A stretch of DNA of 13,034 nucleotides, taken from Prolixibacteraceae bacterium. GTDB lineage: Bacteria > Bacteroidota > Bacteroidia > Bacteroidales > Prolixibacteraceae. A model generated the notes under the pieces. The model was not told the DNA's origin, did no database searches, and saw only the letters and a program-made list of their open reading frames with translations. The translations under genes and the position numbers were made by a program. The stretch covers positions 1 through 13,034 of the forward strand of contig WRIQ01000009.1 of the NCBI GenBank assembly GCA_009782655.1. The letters run 5' to 3'. How positions within the stretch are numbered: position 1 is the stretch's first letter; each line of letters starts with the position of its first letter. Below, one piece after another: positions 1 through 7,702 of the stretch.

Positions 1-687
1 CTGTACAAAGCCACGAAACGAGAATTTGATATTCCCGAAAATGTAGCCCACACGTCGGATATAATTTATAAGTTCAGGAACGAGATTTTTGAAATGTCGA
101 AATACAGCCTCACGTACAGGCAGACAGAAAAACCGTTGCGCGTGGCCGAGCATGTGGGGTGCCACTACTCTAAAATTTTTCCGTGGAAAGGTGTTGGCGG
201 CGCCGAATTTCCCAAAGTACTCACCGGAATGATTGATGCATGGCAAGGCGAGGTAGTCGATTATCCTGAAAGAAGGCACTGCTGCGGCTTCGGTTTCCGC
301 AACTATTTGATAAAGGAAAACCGCGGATTTCCCCTTTCCAACACATTGAAAAAATTGGAATCGTTGTCGCCCTATAATCCCGATTTTATTGTCTGTAACT
401 GCCCCGGATGCTCCATGTTTTTAGACCGATGGCAATATGCGGCGGGCGAAATGGAAGGACGCACCTTCGGGAAAAATGGCCGCGGAATACCGGTATTGAC
501 CTACGAAGAGATGGCCGGAATTGTTTTGGGATTCGACCCGTGGAAGTTGGGATTGCAAATGCATCAGGTTGACGTAGAGCCTCTTCTGCGTAGAATCGGT
601 GTTGACTACGATCCACAGCAAAAATATGCGGGCGTCAATAAAAAGTACCTCGAAAGGCCTCTGAATACCGAAAATTGTTGCCTTTAA
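1..687 (+). CDS. hdrB: HdrB-like CCG-domain subunit, C-terminal part
   Basis: The frame is open from the first base, so the gene begins upstream; 228 codons are visible and the family is usually near 290 residues, so roughly 60-70 N-terminal residues are missing. The visible part holds one CCG (cysteine-rich) domain: HVGCHYS, then RRHCCGFGFR, then CNCPGC. In methanogen HdrB, CCG domains bind the non-cubane iron-sulfur clusters that reduce the CoM-S-S-CoB disulfide; bacterial homologues act in electron transfer to unknown disulfide-like or quinone substrates. An HdrA-like gene follows after 15 bp, then HdrC-like and HdrD/E-like genes on the same strand, which supports an Hdr-type complex. The internal ATG at 94 is not the true start, because homologous sequence continues upstream of it. 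Family membership is confident; the substrate is unknown. Confidence 0.85.
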   Translation: MYKATKREFDIPENVAHTSDIIYKFRNEIFEMSKYSLTYRQTEKPLRVAEHVGCHYSKIFPWKGVGGAEFPKVLTGMIDAWQGEVVDYPERRHCCGFGFRNYLIKENRGFPLSNTLKKLESLSPYNPDFIVCNCPGCSMFLDRWQYAAGEMEGRTFGKNGRGIPVLTYEEMAGIVLGFDPWKLGLQMHQVDVEPLLRRIGVDYDPQQKYAGVNKKYLERPLNTENCCL

Positions 688-702
688 CATTTAAACATCA
701 TC

Positions 703-1743
703 ATGAACAGGGAAATGAATTTCGAAAATAAAAAAGTTGCCATCATTGGCGGAGGAGTTGCGGGTTTGTCAGTGGCAACGATGCTTAAGCGCCGGAATGT
801 GGAAGTCAGGATTTTCGAGAAAGAAGAAAAAGCGGGCGGACGACTTCAGCAATGGCACTGCCTCTTTCCCGACAGCTCGTCGTCCGAGAAGCTGGCAAAA
901 GAGTTAATAAACGACGCCGCAGATGCAGGCGTTTCAATTGTCACAAAAACAAAAATCGAAGATATATCAAACACGGACAACAGATTTAGGATTGTTGCCA
1001 ACGGCCATTCCTACGATTGCGACGCCGTGATTTTGGCCAACGGCTTTTCTCTTTTCGACGCTGCCCTGAAAGAAGAATACGGATATGGAATTTACAACCG
1101 CGTAATCACGTCGGCTGAACTCGAAAGCAGGATGCACAACCCTGACAATGCGCTGAACATTGACGGGGAAACACCCGGAAGAGTAGCTTTCGTGCATTGT
1201 GTAGGCTCGCGCGACGCCAAAGTGGGCAACCACTACTGCTCGAAAGTTTGCTGTATCACCGGCGTCAAACAGGCTATCAACATCAAAAAAATGTATCCCG
1301 GCTGCGAAGTCACCAATTTCTACATGGATTTGCGCATGTTCGGAATGGGATACGAAGAGCTGTACCGCGAAGCGCAGGAGAAATATGGTGTAAATTTCAT
1401 CCGCGGCAGGGTTTCCGAATCGTCGCAAATTGATAACAATTCCATACAGATAAAAGCCGAAGATACCCTGTTGGGGCGAACTATAAAAATGAACGTCGAC
1501 TGGCTCATACTTCTGGTGGGTATAGAACCTTGCACCGATGTGGCGTTGATTGCTACGCGCCTCGGACTGGAAAAAGAACCGTCGGGATTTTTGTCTCCCA
1601 ACAACCGCTTTTCGCAAAGCTCGCTGACAGTACGCGACGGCGTATTCCTTGCCGGCAGTTGCATAGGCCCCGCGTCAATACCCGATACCATTTCGCATGC
1701 CAAAGCAACCGCTTTAACCGTGATTGATTATTTGTCGAAATAA
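703..1743 (+). CDS. hdrA: HdrA-like FAD-dependent oxidoreductase (short form)
   Basis: 346-residue flavoprotein subunit of the Hdr-like complex. A Rossmann dinucleotide motif GGGVAG lies at residues 16-21 with an acidic end to the second strand (IFEKEEKAGGR). A cysteine set C166-x12-C179-x3-C183-C184 (HCVGSRD and YCSKVCC) matches the HdrA pattern that holds a [4Fe-4S] cluster near the FAD. A closing FAD-contact region (GVFLAGSCIGPASIPD) is present. Methanogen HdrA is about 650 residues with extra ferredoxin domains; those are absent here, so this resembles the short QmoA/HdrA type. Start ATG 703 is 15 bp after the HdrB-like stop; ATG 715 is a possible alternative. Its expected role is to take or give electrons via FAD and pass them to the HdrC-like subunit encoded next. 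Whether it bifurcates electrons cannot be read from the sequence. Confidence 0.9.
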   Translation: MNREMNFENKKVAIIGGGVAGLSVATMLKRRNVEVRIFEKEEKAGGRLQQWHCLFPDSSSSEKLAKELINDAADAGVSIVTKTKIEDISNTDNRFRIVANGHSYDCDAVILANGFSLFDAALKEEYGYGIYNRVITSAELESRMHNPDNALNIDGETPGRVAFVHCVGSRDAKVGNHYCSKVCCITGVKQAINIKKMYPGCEVTNFYMDLRMFGMGYEELYREAQEKYGVNFIRGRVSESSQIDNNSIQIKAEDTLLGRTIKMNVDWLILLVGIEPCTDVALIATRLGLEKEPSGFLSPNNRFSQSSLTVRDGVFLAGSCIGPASIPDTISHAKATALTVIDYLSK

Positions 1744-1755
1744 AACCTTTTGCGT

Positions 1756-2094
1756 ATGAGTTTTTCCGTAAACAAATGGGGATATTTGCCGGAGACGTCA
1801 AACCTTATCGAACCCGATAAGAATGACAAACTGAGCTACCTGAGAATTATCGAAACCGAACCCACCTTACGCGCCTGCATGTTTTGCGGAACCTGTCGGG
1901 CTACCTGTTCGTCGGGCGTCAACGGGATGAATTTCATGCGTATACACCTGCTGCTGCAACGTGGCGAGAGCGCAAAAATAAAAGAAATAATACCATCATG
2001 CCTCTTGTGCAGCAAATGCGCCACCGTCTGTCCCCGCGGCGTTAACACACGGAAAGTCCTATTCAATCTAAAAATGCAATTACATGAATTCTAA
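1756..2094 (+). CDS. hdrC: HdrC-like 4Fe-4S dicluster protein
   Basis: 112-residue iron-sulfur electron carrier. Two [4Fe-4S] motifs are visible: C41-x2-C44-x2-C47-x3-C51, followed by Ser instead of the usual Pro, and C82-x2-C85-x2-C88-x3-C92-Pro. Size and spacing fit HdrC, which carries electrons between HdrA and HdrB. I use ATG 1756; a TTG at 1750 would add two residues and is less likely. The gene starts 12 bp after the HdrA-like stop. Its last 11 bases overlap the next gene, whose ATG at 2084 is read in another frame, so translational coupling and fixed stoichiometry with the membrane fusion protein are likely. Family confidence is high; the specific partner order is inferred from known Hdr complexes. 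Confidence 0.9.
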   Translation: MSFSVNKWGYLPETSNLIEPDKNDKLSYLRIIETEPTLRACMFCGTCRATCSSGVNGMNFMRIHLLLQRGESAKIKEIIPSCLLCSKCATVCPRGVNTRKVLFNLKMQLHEF

Positions 2095-3931
2095 CGACTT
2101 CTCTCCATTTGTAATTCCATTTCTGGCAGGAACCATTTTTCTGGCCGTTTGGATACCATTCATGTTCATTAAATGGCTGAAAAACACTTCGCAAGCCGAC
2201 AGAAGACGTATGTCCGGAAATATATTCACGGCGAAATCATGGAACGCCGTCAAAGAGATATTCAGCGAATGCCTCCTCCACCGACGGATTTTCCGGTTTA
2301 ACCCGCTCCTCGGATACATGCACATGAGCCTCGCATTCGGTTGGTTTTTACTGATAGCCGTGGGAAAACTGGAGTCGTTGGTGTTGCTCAACCAATGGAT
2401 AGAACCCATATATGAAACCGTATTTTTCAGGTATTTTTATCCCGGAATGAGCGTCACTACGGCCGGGAAATTCTTTTTAAACCTTATGGATTTGCTGCTC
2501 GTTTTTGTGTTGAGCGGCGTTTTTCTAGCTTTCTTCAAGCGTATCCGTTCGCAAGCTATGGGCATGCGGAAAACTACGAAACACATTCTTTCCGACCGTC
2601 TGGCGCTTTCATTTCTGTGGTTCGTCTTTCCACTGCGCTGGCTTGCCGAAAGCCTCACCTCAGGCATCAACGGCGACGGCGGCTTCCTCTCCTTTCATTC
2701 GGGGCAACTATTAGCCTCGTTCCTGCCTGTCGATATGCTGGTGCAGCCTGCATGGTGGGCTTATTCCATTGCCTTGGGCGGCTTCTTCTTTTTCATGCCT
2801 TTTTCGCGTTACATGCACATATTTACCGAAGCGGGGCTTATTTTTGTAAAGCACTGGGGAATGGCCGAATCGAAACGTGAAAACGGATATGCCGATTTCG
2901 AAGTCAACGCCTGTTCGCGCTGTGGAATCTGCACTAATGTTTGTCAGCTCTCCGATAACGCCAACATAAAAAACGTTCAAGCCGTTTATTTTATCCGCGA
3001 TTTGCGTTATCACCGCCTTGAGCGTCCGACAACCGAAAATTGCCTGATGTGCGGGCGATGTTCGCAAGTGTGCCCCATAGGTATCAACATCGACGGATTG
3101 CGCATGCGCGAACGCACCCACAACTGCGCTGCTGTGGATATACCTTTCGAGTTGAAAAAAACCGGAATGCCCAAAGTTGCAAATGCTGAAGTGCTTTATT
3201 TTGCCGGATGCATGGCGCATCTGACGCCCAAAATCCCAAAAGCGACCTGCAATATTCTTGAAAAATTAGACATCAATTATTCCACTCTCAACGATTCCGA
3301 CGGCTATTGCTGCGGCCGTCCGCTGATGCAGGCTGGGCTTCAAAATCAGGCCGAAAGTATCATGCAGCAAACAAAAACTATGATCGAACAATCGGGCGCT
3401 TCCATGCTGCTGGTTTCGTGTCCCAGTTGCCTGAAAATTTTCAACGAAGAGTATAATCTCGATATTCCGGTTGTGCATCATTCGGTGTTCTTCAACAATA
3501 TGATGGCCGAGCGCCCCCAGATGTTCCGGAAAACCAATCTCAAATACACTTACCACGATCCGTGCGATTTGGGGCGCGGATCGGGAGTTTTTGAGGAACC
3601 CCGCAGTGTATTGCGCAACATCGCCACGCTGCTGCCCGTGGCCGAACAAAGGGAAAACAGCCTTTGCTGCGGAGGAAGCCTTGCCAACGTGGCCATAAAT
3701 CCCACGCAACGCAAAATGGTTATCAACGCAACCTACGAAACGCTTGCCGCGCCTCAGCCCGACTATATTGTCACATCGTGCGCCCTGTGCAAGAAAACTC
3801 TCAACGAAGGAAAACACCACACCACAGTTATTGATATTGCCGAAGCGGTCGAAATGTCGCTGAAAGAACCGACGCTCAAGAAAGAAAGCAACAGGAAAAG
3901 AGCGGTAAAAATGGTCGAAATGGAATTTTAA
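2084..3931 (+). CDS. Fused HdrE/NarI-like membrane and HdrD-like Fe-S protein
   Basis: 615-residue fusion. Residues about 1-260 carry around five hydrophobic segments with histidines that could ligate heme b (GYMHMSL near 77, FSRYMHIF near 245), like HdrE, DsrM and NarI. Two [4Fe-4S] motifs follow, C277-x2-C280-x2-C283-x3-C287 and C320-x2-C323-x2-C326-x3-C330-Pro. Then come two CCG domains: C376, C409-C410, C446-P-S-C449 and C494, C528-C529, C566-A-L-C569. All expected cysteines are present. This equals HdrE plus HdrD in one chain, comparable to DsrMK or the Hme complex. It likely exchanges electrons with membrane quinones and reduces or oxidises a thiol/disulfide or the soluble HdrABC-like module. 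It overlaps the HdrC-like gene by 11 bp and ends 6 bp from the convergent LOG gene, leaving no room for a separate terminator between them. Confidence 0.88.
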   Translation: MNSNDFSPFVIPFLAGTIFLAVWIPFMFIKWLKNTSQADRRRMSGNIFTAKSWNAVKEIFSECLLHRRIFRFNPLLGYMHMSLAFGWFLLIAVGKLESLVLLNQWIEPIYETVFFRYFYPGMSVTTAGKFFLNLMDLLLVFVLSGVFLAFFKRIRSQAMGMRKTTKHILSDRLALSFLWFVFPLRWLAESLTSGINGDGGFLSFHSGQLLASFLPVDMLVQPAWWAYSIALGGFFFFMPFSRYMHIFTEAGLIFVKHWGMAESKRENGYADFEVNACSRCGICTNVCQLSDNANIKNVQAVYFIRDLRYHRLERPTTENCLMCGRCSQVCPIGINIDGLRMRERTHNCAAVDIPFELKKTGMPKVANAEVLYFAGCMAHLTPKIPKATCNILEKLDINYSTLNDSDGYCCGRPLMQAGLQNQAESIMQQTKTMIEQSGASMLLVSCPSCLKIFNEEYNLDIPVVHHSVFFNNMMAERPQMFRKTNLKYTYHDPCDLGRGSGVFEEPRSVLRNIATLLPVAEQRENSLCCGGSLANVAINPTQRKMVINATYETLAAPQPDYIVTSCALCKKTLNEGKHHTTVIDIAEAVEMSLKEPTLKKESNRKRAVKMVEMEF

Positions 3932-3937
3932 CCAGCT

Positions 3938-4519
3938 TTATTTGCCGGGCACAATAAACCATTTGTTTATACCTTCGTCTTCTTCGTAGTTTTCGATATA
4001 TTGAATAGCGTCTTCGGGCGAATCGGCCACAAAGTAGAGATTTCGAAATTCCGGCTTGCTGAATTTCTCCGAGAAACTAACTTCAAACTGCTCGAACATA
4101 GGATTATAAAACTTCATGGTATTAACAAAAACAATGGGCTTGCGGTGATAATCCAACTGTTTCAGGGTGATAACTTCGAGAATTTCTTCCAACGTTCCGA
4201 ATCCGCCGGGCAACGCCACAAAAGCATCTGCCAGATTGCGCATCCGTTCTTTCCGTTCCATCATTCCCTCAGTAATTTCAATTTCGGCCATGCTTTGCGA
4301 AACCAAATTTTTCTCTTTCAGCAGTTGGGGAATAATGCCGATGGTTCGCGCTCCTGATTTGCACGCCGCCACCGACACGCTTTCCATGAGTCCCACATTG
4401 GCACCGCCATTAATCAGCGTATGATTCCGCAAGCCGATCAATTCTCCCAGCCGTTCAGCGTCGTTGAAAAAAGTATCGGCAATGGCATTGCTTGACGAAC
4501 AAAATACACAAATATTCAT
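3938..4519 (-). CDS. LOG family protein (nucleotide 5'-monophosphate phosphoribohydrolase)
   Basis: 193 residues, the full length of the TIGR00730/LOG family. Its signature PGGFGTLEE lies at residues 104-112, with the upstream GGANVGLM at 38-45 and a MMERKERM segment at 87-93, all typical of the Rossmann-like nucleotide pocket. Characterised members cleave nucleoside 5'-monophosphates to a free base and ribose 5-phosphate; plant members activate cytokinins. In bacteria the physiological substrate is usually unknown, and the label lysine decarboxylase sometimes used for it is wrong. Start ATG 4519 gives the normal MNICVFCSSS N-terminus. The protein is cytosolic, with no signal or membrane segment. 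The gene is 81 bp downstream of the small secreted ORF on the same strand and may be cotranscribed with it; I see no TAnnTTTG box in that gap. Confidence 0.92.
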   Translation of the reverse strand: MNICVFCSSSNAIADTFFNDAERLGELIGLRNHTLINGGANVGLMESVSVAACKSGARTIGIIPQLLKEKNLVSQSMAEIEITEGMMERKERMRNLADAFVALPGGFGTLEEILEVITLKQLDYHRKPIVFVNTMKFYNPMFEQFEVSFSEKFSKPEFRNLYFVADSPEDAIQYIENYEEDEGINKWFIVPGK

Positions 4520-4600
4520 ATTACTTATGCGTTATGAGTGAAAAAATCATGTGTGGCGCTCCGAACGCTGAATGACTGAATCAGAGGTCGTTTCCGCATG

Positions 4601-4822
4601 TTAGCCTTGTCCGGGCGGCGGAAAATAGGCCTTTGCATTATTCAGCACCAAAATCCAGTCGTTTCCACGGCCTCCTGAGGGAGGGTCGAATTTTCGCATA
4701 CCCTTTGTGGGGAAAACTCCTATTTCGGTGACTTCCCCGTTTCGCGGATTATACCACCAAACTTTAACCTGCTCCCGGAAAAAAAATACACACAACTGTA
4801 TGATTAACAACAATTTCTTCAT
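4601..4822 (-). CDS. Small secreted ORF: DUF4038-type C-terminal domain, probable remnant
   Basis: 73 codons. Residues 1-15 (MKKLLLIIQLCVFFF) form a signal-peptide-like stretch with no evident cleavage site. Residues 17-73 resemble the putative collagen-binding domain found at the extreme C-terminus of DUF4038-type secreted glycoside hydrolases: VWWYNPRNGEVTEIG, PPSGGRGNDWILVL, and a closing FPPPG. Those enzymes run to about 450 residues with a TIM barrel between signal and tail; here the barrel is missing. The join lies at a run of eight T on the coding strand, just after the signal-like part. The simplest reading is an internal deletion that left the two ends in frame. A genuine mini-protein is possible. 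The ATG is 12 bp after the stop of the upstream secreted gene, so it could be translated from the same mRNA. The domain match is from memory of the family. Confidence 0.6.
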   Translation of the reverse strand: MKKLLLIIQLCVFFFREQVKVWWYNPRNGEVTEIGVFPTKGMRKFDPPSGGRGNDWILVLNNAKAYFPPPGQG

Positions 4823-4834
4823 GATAATGATTTT

Positions 4835-6097
4835 TCAGGTTTTCTTCTTCTGCTTTTTGGCCGACGGGAATAATACGTTGTTCAGAATCAGCCGGTATCC
4901 GGGCGAATTGGGATACAGGTTGAGGTCGGTGGCCGGATCGCCTACCAGATGGCGATAATCTTCTGGATCGTGGCCTCCATAGAAAGTCCAAAAACCTTTT
5001 CCCTGCTCGCAATGCAGATAGCGCGCTTCGTTCAGGCTTTTGTTTTCGCCCATGACAATCACTTCGGGCTTTATCAAATTTTTGTTGAAGGCGGTGGTTT
5101 GTCCCATAAATCCCTTGATCACATTGGTGTGATTCTGGCATAGCATGGTGGGAATAGGATCCCATTTTGCCGAGAATTCGAACAGCGTGAAATAGTCGTT
5201 TTCCCTGATCACCTGTCGCGTGTCGGTAACGTCGATATCGGAAAATTCGTAGATGTTGGGATTTTTTATCAACTTGAAATCGCGAAAGGCGAAAGTCTGT
5301 GTATAATTCAGTTTTTCGTTCATATCCGGATCGGCAGGATCGCCATCGAACATGTGCTCGCAAATGTCGACTCCGTCGGCAGCCAAGGCGATGTCGTATG
5401 TATCGGTGGCAGCGCACATGGCAAACATAAATCCTCCATCGTTGACATATTGTCTTATTTTTTTCACCACGGCCAGCTTCATCTCCGAGACTTTCATGAA
5501 TCCCAATTTTTCGGCAAGCTGCTTGCTAATTCTCGTATCTTCCTGATACCATGCCTGATGCTGATATGTGCGCCAGAAACGTCCGAACTGCCCTGTAAAA
5601 TCTTCGTGATGAAGGTGCAGCCAGTCGTAACCAGAAAGCTTTCCTTCTATTATCTCCTCATCATAAATGATGTCGTATTCTATTTCGGCATAGGTGAGTA
5701 CCAATGTCACGGCGTCGTCCCATGGGAGCTTGTTGGGCGGCGAATAAACTGCAACTTTCGGCGCTTTGAACATACTCACGGCGTCCTGATTGGCGTTGGG
5801 AGACGAAATTTCATTCAGCATTGCGTTCGCACGCGCATCGCTCAGCGGCTCAAAGGAGACGCCTCTGACAATACATTCATTCTGAACCTCAGGATAATGT
5901 TCAAATAAAAAACTCCCGCCGCGAAAGTTGAGAAGCCATTTCACTTCGATGTCTTTGCTGAGTACCCAATAGGCGATTCCATAAGCTTTCAGGTGGTTTA
6001 CCTGACTTTCGTCCATGGGAATTAATATGTAGGAAGCCTTAGCCGACCAGCCCAAGAGCAGAAAAAACAGCAGAAAATATATTTTGTTCCGTTTCAT
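4835..6097 (-). CDS. Secreted ThuA/amidotransferase-like protein, often named asparagine synthetase B
   Basis: 420 residues from ATG 6097; a GTG at 6118 would add seven charged residues before the signal and is less likely. The N-terminus is a clear signal peptide with an AKA-S cleavage site near residue 21, followed by YILIPMDESQ, a conserved opening in a Bacteroidota family. The rest looks like a ThuA/class I amidotransferase-like alpha/beta fold: strands such as KVAVYSP (113-119), a YDWLHLHHEDFTGQ loop (157-170), an FAMCAATD elbow with C228, and a GGHDPED motif at 374-380 as in ThuA-like trehalose-utilisation proteins. Public records often call this family asparagine synthetase B, but no ATP-pyrophosphatase synthetase domain or N-terminal Cys2 is present, so that function is unsupported. 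Export places it in the periplasm or outside. The true substrate is unknown. Confidence 0.75.
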   Translation of the reverse strand: MKRNKIYFLLFFLLLGWSAKASYILIPMDESQVNHLKAYGIAYWVLSKDIEVKWLLNFRGGSFLFEHYPEVQNECIVRGVSFEPLSDARANAMLNEISSPNANQDAVSMFKAPKVAVYSPPNKLPWDDAVTLVLTYAEIEYDIIYDEEIIEGKLSGYDWLHLHHEDFTGQFGRFWRTYQHQAWYQEDTRISKQLAEKLGFMKVSEMKLAVVKKIRQYVNDGGFMFAMCAATDTYDIALAADGVDICEHMFDGDPADPDMNEKLNYTQTFAFRDFKLIKNPNIYEFSDIDVTDTRQVIRENDYFTLFEFSAKWDPIPTMLCQNHTNVIKGFMGQTTAFNKNLIKPEVIVMGENKSLNEARYLHCEQGKGFWTFYGGHDPEDYRHLVGDPATDLNLYPNSPGYRLILNNVLFPSAKKQKKKT

Positions 6098-6131
6098 ATT
6101 CCAAATCTTTCTTTTCACATTATTACAACGA

Positions 6132-6139
6132 CAAAAATA
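6132..6139 (-). promoter_or_regulatory. Putative -7 box for the secreted ThuA-like gene
   Basis: On the minus strand this reads TATTTTTG, a full match to the Bacteroidota -7 consensus TAnnTTTG, ending 34 bp before the chosen ATG at 6097. No good TTTG -33 box lies 19-21 bp upstream, so the call is moderate. Its position supports the 6097 start and a short leader. Confidence 0.4.
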
Positions 6140-6504
6140 ATCAATTCGTTTCTTTTAAAATAATTTTCTGCGCTGATTACAAAAGTTTGGAAAATGGAAT
6201 CGCCACAACAGACCGAATATTTATTGGATATTTCGAATAACAAGCACGGACGCTGCATTTTAGCATCGAGAGTTCGTCCTTAGATGTATCACAGCCCGAA
6301 ATAGTGAAAAGTAATACACCCACACAATACACAATGCTGCAAGCGCTCCCTTTAAATTTAAAGCGAATCTTTTCATGTTGCTACTATTTATTTAACGGTA
6401 AGAATTCACTTTTTTATTGTGCGTTTTACATTCAAGGCTCCACGTCTTTTTCCACTGCATTGTACCGAAAAGTAAATTTCAAAACTATATCTATGGGAAA
6501 CAAC
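6140..6504. other. Gene-free stretch between ThuA-like gene and transporter
   Basis: About 365 bases with no convincing gene. The only long frame here runs from 6304 on the + strand straight into the antisense of the transporter and has low-complexity composition, so I do not call it. A perfect 14-bp AT palindrome, CTTTAAATTTAAAG, lies at 6350-6363; it is not followed by a T-run and has no clear role. No tRNA, terminator or repeat was recognised. Confidence 0.5.
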
Positions 6505-7617
6505 CTATTGCACGCCCATGTTTTTGGTCATTTGTTGTACTATTTTGAGGTTGTCGAAAAATTCGCGTGCGATTACGCGGATAATGGTATAAACGGGAAT
6601 TGCGACAATCATACCTCCAACGCCCATGAAACTTCCGGCCGCCAGTATCACGATAAATATTTCGAGCGGGTGCGCTTTCACGCTGCTCGAATAAATCAGC
6701 GGTTGGAAAAGAATATTGTCGATGAGTTGCACAATGACGAACACAATGGTCATGTAGGTGAGCAGCGGAAGCGTATAGTCCATAAAATTCATGTTGATAT
6801 TGACGGCGGCGCCGATGATAAGTCCTAAAAAAGCGCCTATCCACGGGCCCAAATAAGGAATAATATTGAAGATACCGCAAAGCAGGCCGATGACGGCCGC
6901 ATGTTGAAATCCGAGCCCTACGATGGTCAGCCCAATGGTGACCAAAAGCCCCACCAACGTTACTTCACACAAAATTCCAATGAAATAGCGGCGCAAAAGC
7001 TTCGATATCGAATTCATGATATTGCTGGTTTTTTCCTCCATATTGGTAGGCACAAGCATCAGGATGATGTTGCGGAACATGTTTTCGTCTTTCAAAAAGA
7101 AAAAAGTTATGAACGATACGGCGAAAAAAGCTATCGCCAATTCACCAATAATTCCGACAAGTTGCGCAAGAATATTGGCTATTCCCTTGAAATTCAGTTT
7201 ATCACCGAGAGATTCGATGACAATTTCAAACAGCGACCGGTCGCTCATATAATCGGGTTGTTGCTTTTTTGTTATGTTGATCAACCTCGAAAACATCTCC
7301 TCCAACTGCTGGAAAACCGAATCGAAATCGATGGTCGAAAGAATATTGAACTCCCTGACCAGCAGGGGAATCATAAAACTGAAGAATCCGATGAAAACAA
7401 CCCACATCAGAAACAGCGTGACAAAAGCCGCCATGCCTCTGGAAATCATAAACTTGCCGATGCGGAATTTACTCAGCCACCGGACCAGTGGCCTTCCCAT
7501 AAACGATAACACCGCAGCTATAATAATGTATAACACGATGCTCCTGAAGTACCACAGCAGGAAAACTACCACTACGGCTCCAGCTATCAAAAGTATATTC
7601 CGAGTGCGCGGCTTCAT
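6505..7617 (-). CDS. AI-2E / PerM (UPF0118) family membrane transporter
   Basis: 370-residue inner-membrane protein. There are two to three hydrophobic segments in the first 90 residues, a soluble central part (about 90-150), then a long hydrophobic half. Family signatures are clear: FNIIPYLGPWIG in the second half, followed by IDNILFQPLIYSSSV with KAHPLEI, and a last GGMIVAIPVYTIIRVIAREF segment. Characterised relatives export autoinducer-2 (TqsA) or act as Na+/H+ antiporters; the substrate cannot be told from sequence, and most annotations of this family are generic. ATG 7617 is preceded by a strong promoter with a leader of about 48 bases. The gene is divergent from the TonB receptor and ends about 400 bp before the next gene on its strand, so it is probably monocistronic. 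Confidence 0.93.
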   Translation of the reverse strand: MKPRTRNILLIAGAVVVVFLLWYFRSIVLYIIIAAVLSFMGRPLVRWLSKFRIGKFMISRGMAAFVTLFLMWVVFIGFFSFMIPLLVREFNILSTIDFDSVFQQLEEMFSRLINITKKQQPDYMSDRSLFEIVIESLGDKLNFKGIANILAQLVGIIGELAIAFFAVSFITFFFLKDENMFRNIILMLVPTNMEEKTSNIMNSISKLLRRYFIGILCEVTLVGLLVTIGLTIVGLGFQHAAVIGLLCGIFNIIPYLGPWIGAFLGLIIGAAVNINMNFMDYTLPLLTYMTIVFVIVQLIDNILFQPLIYSSSVKAHPLEIFIVILAAGSFMGVGGMIVAIPVYTIIRVIAREFFDNLKIVQQMTKNMGVQ

Positions 7618-7671
7618 CTACAATTTACTAATATGATTTCTAAATGTCATCCATTCGGGACAATTCTTCCC

Positions 7672-7702
7672 CAAAAATAATATTTCCTGCGTAAATCACA
7701 AT
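7672..7702 (-). promoter_or_regulatory. Bacteroidota-type promoter for the AI-2E transporter
   Basis: On the minus strand the -33 box is ATTG (7699-7702, three of four to TTTG), then exactly 19 bp, then TATTTTTG (7672-7679), a full match to TAnnTTTG. Transcription would start near 7665, giving a leader of about 48 bases before ATG 7617. Confidence 0.65.

Noticed and set aside
967..1617. 216-codon frame antisense to the HdrA-like gene
   Set aside because: It is a shadow of a well-supported gene, with no recognisable motif.
6350..6363. Perfect palindrome CTTTAAATTTAAAG as an operator
   Set aside because: It is short and AT-only in its centre, expected by chance in such DNA, and not positioned at any promoter.
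6304..6828. 174-codon + strand frame
   Set aside because: More than half is antisense to the AI-2E transporter and the rest is AT-rich intergenic sequence with no protein features.
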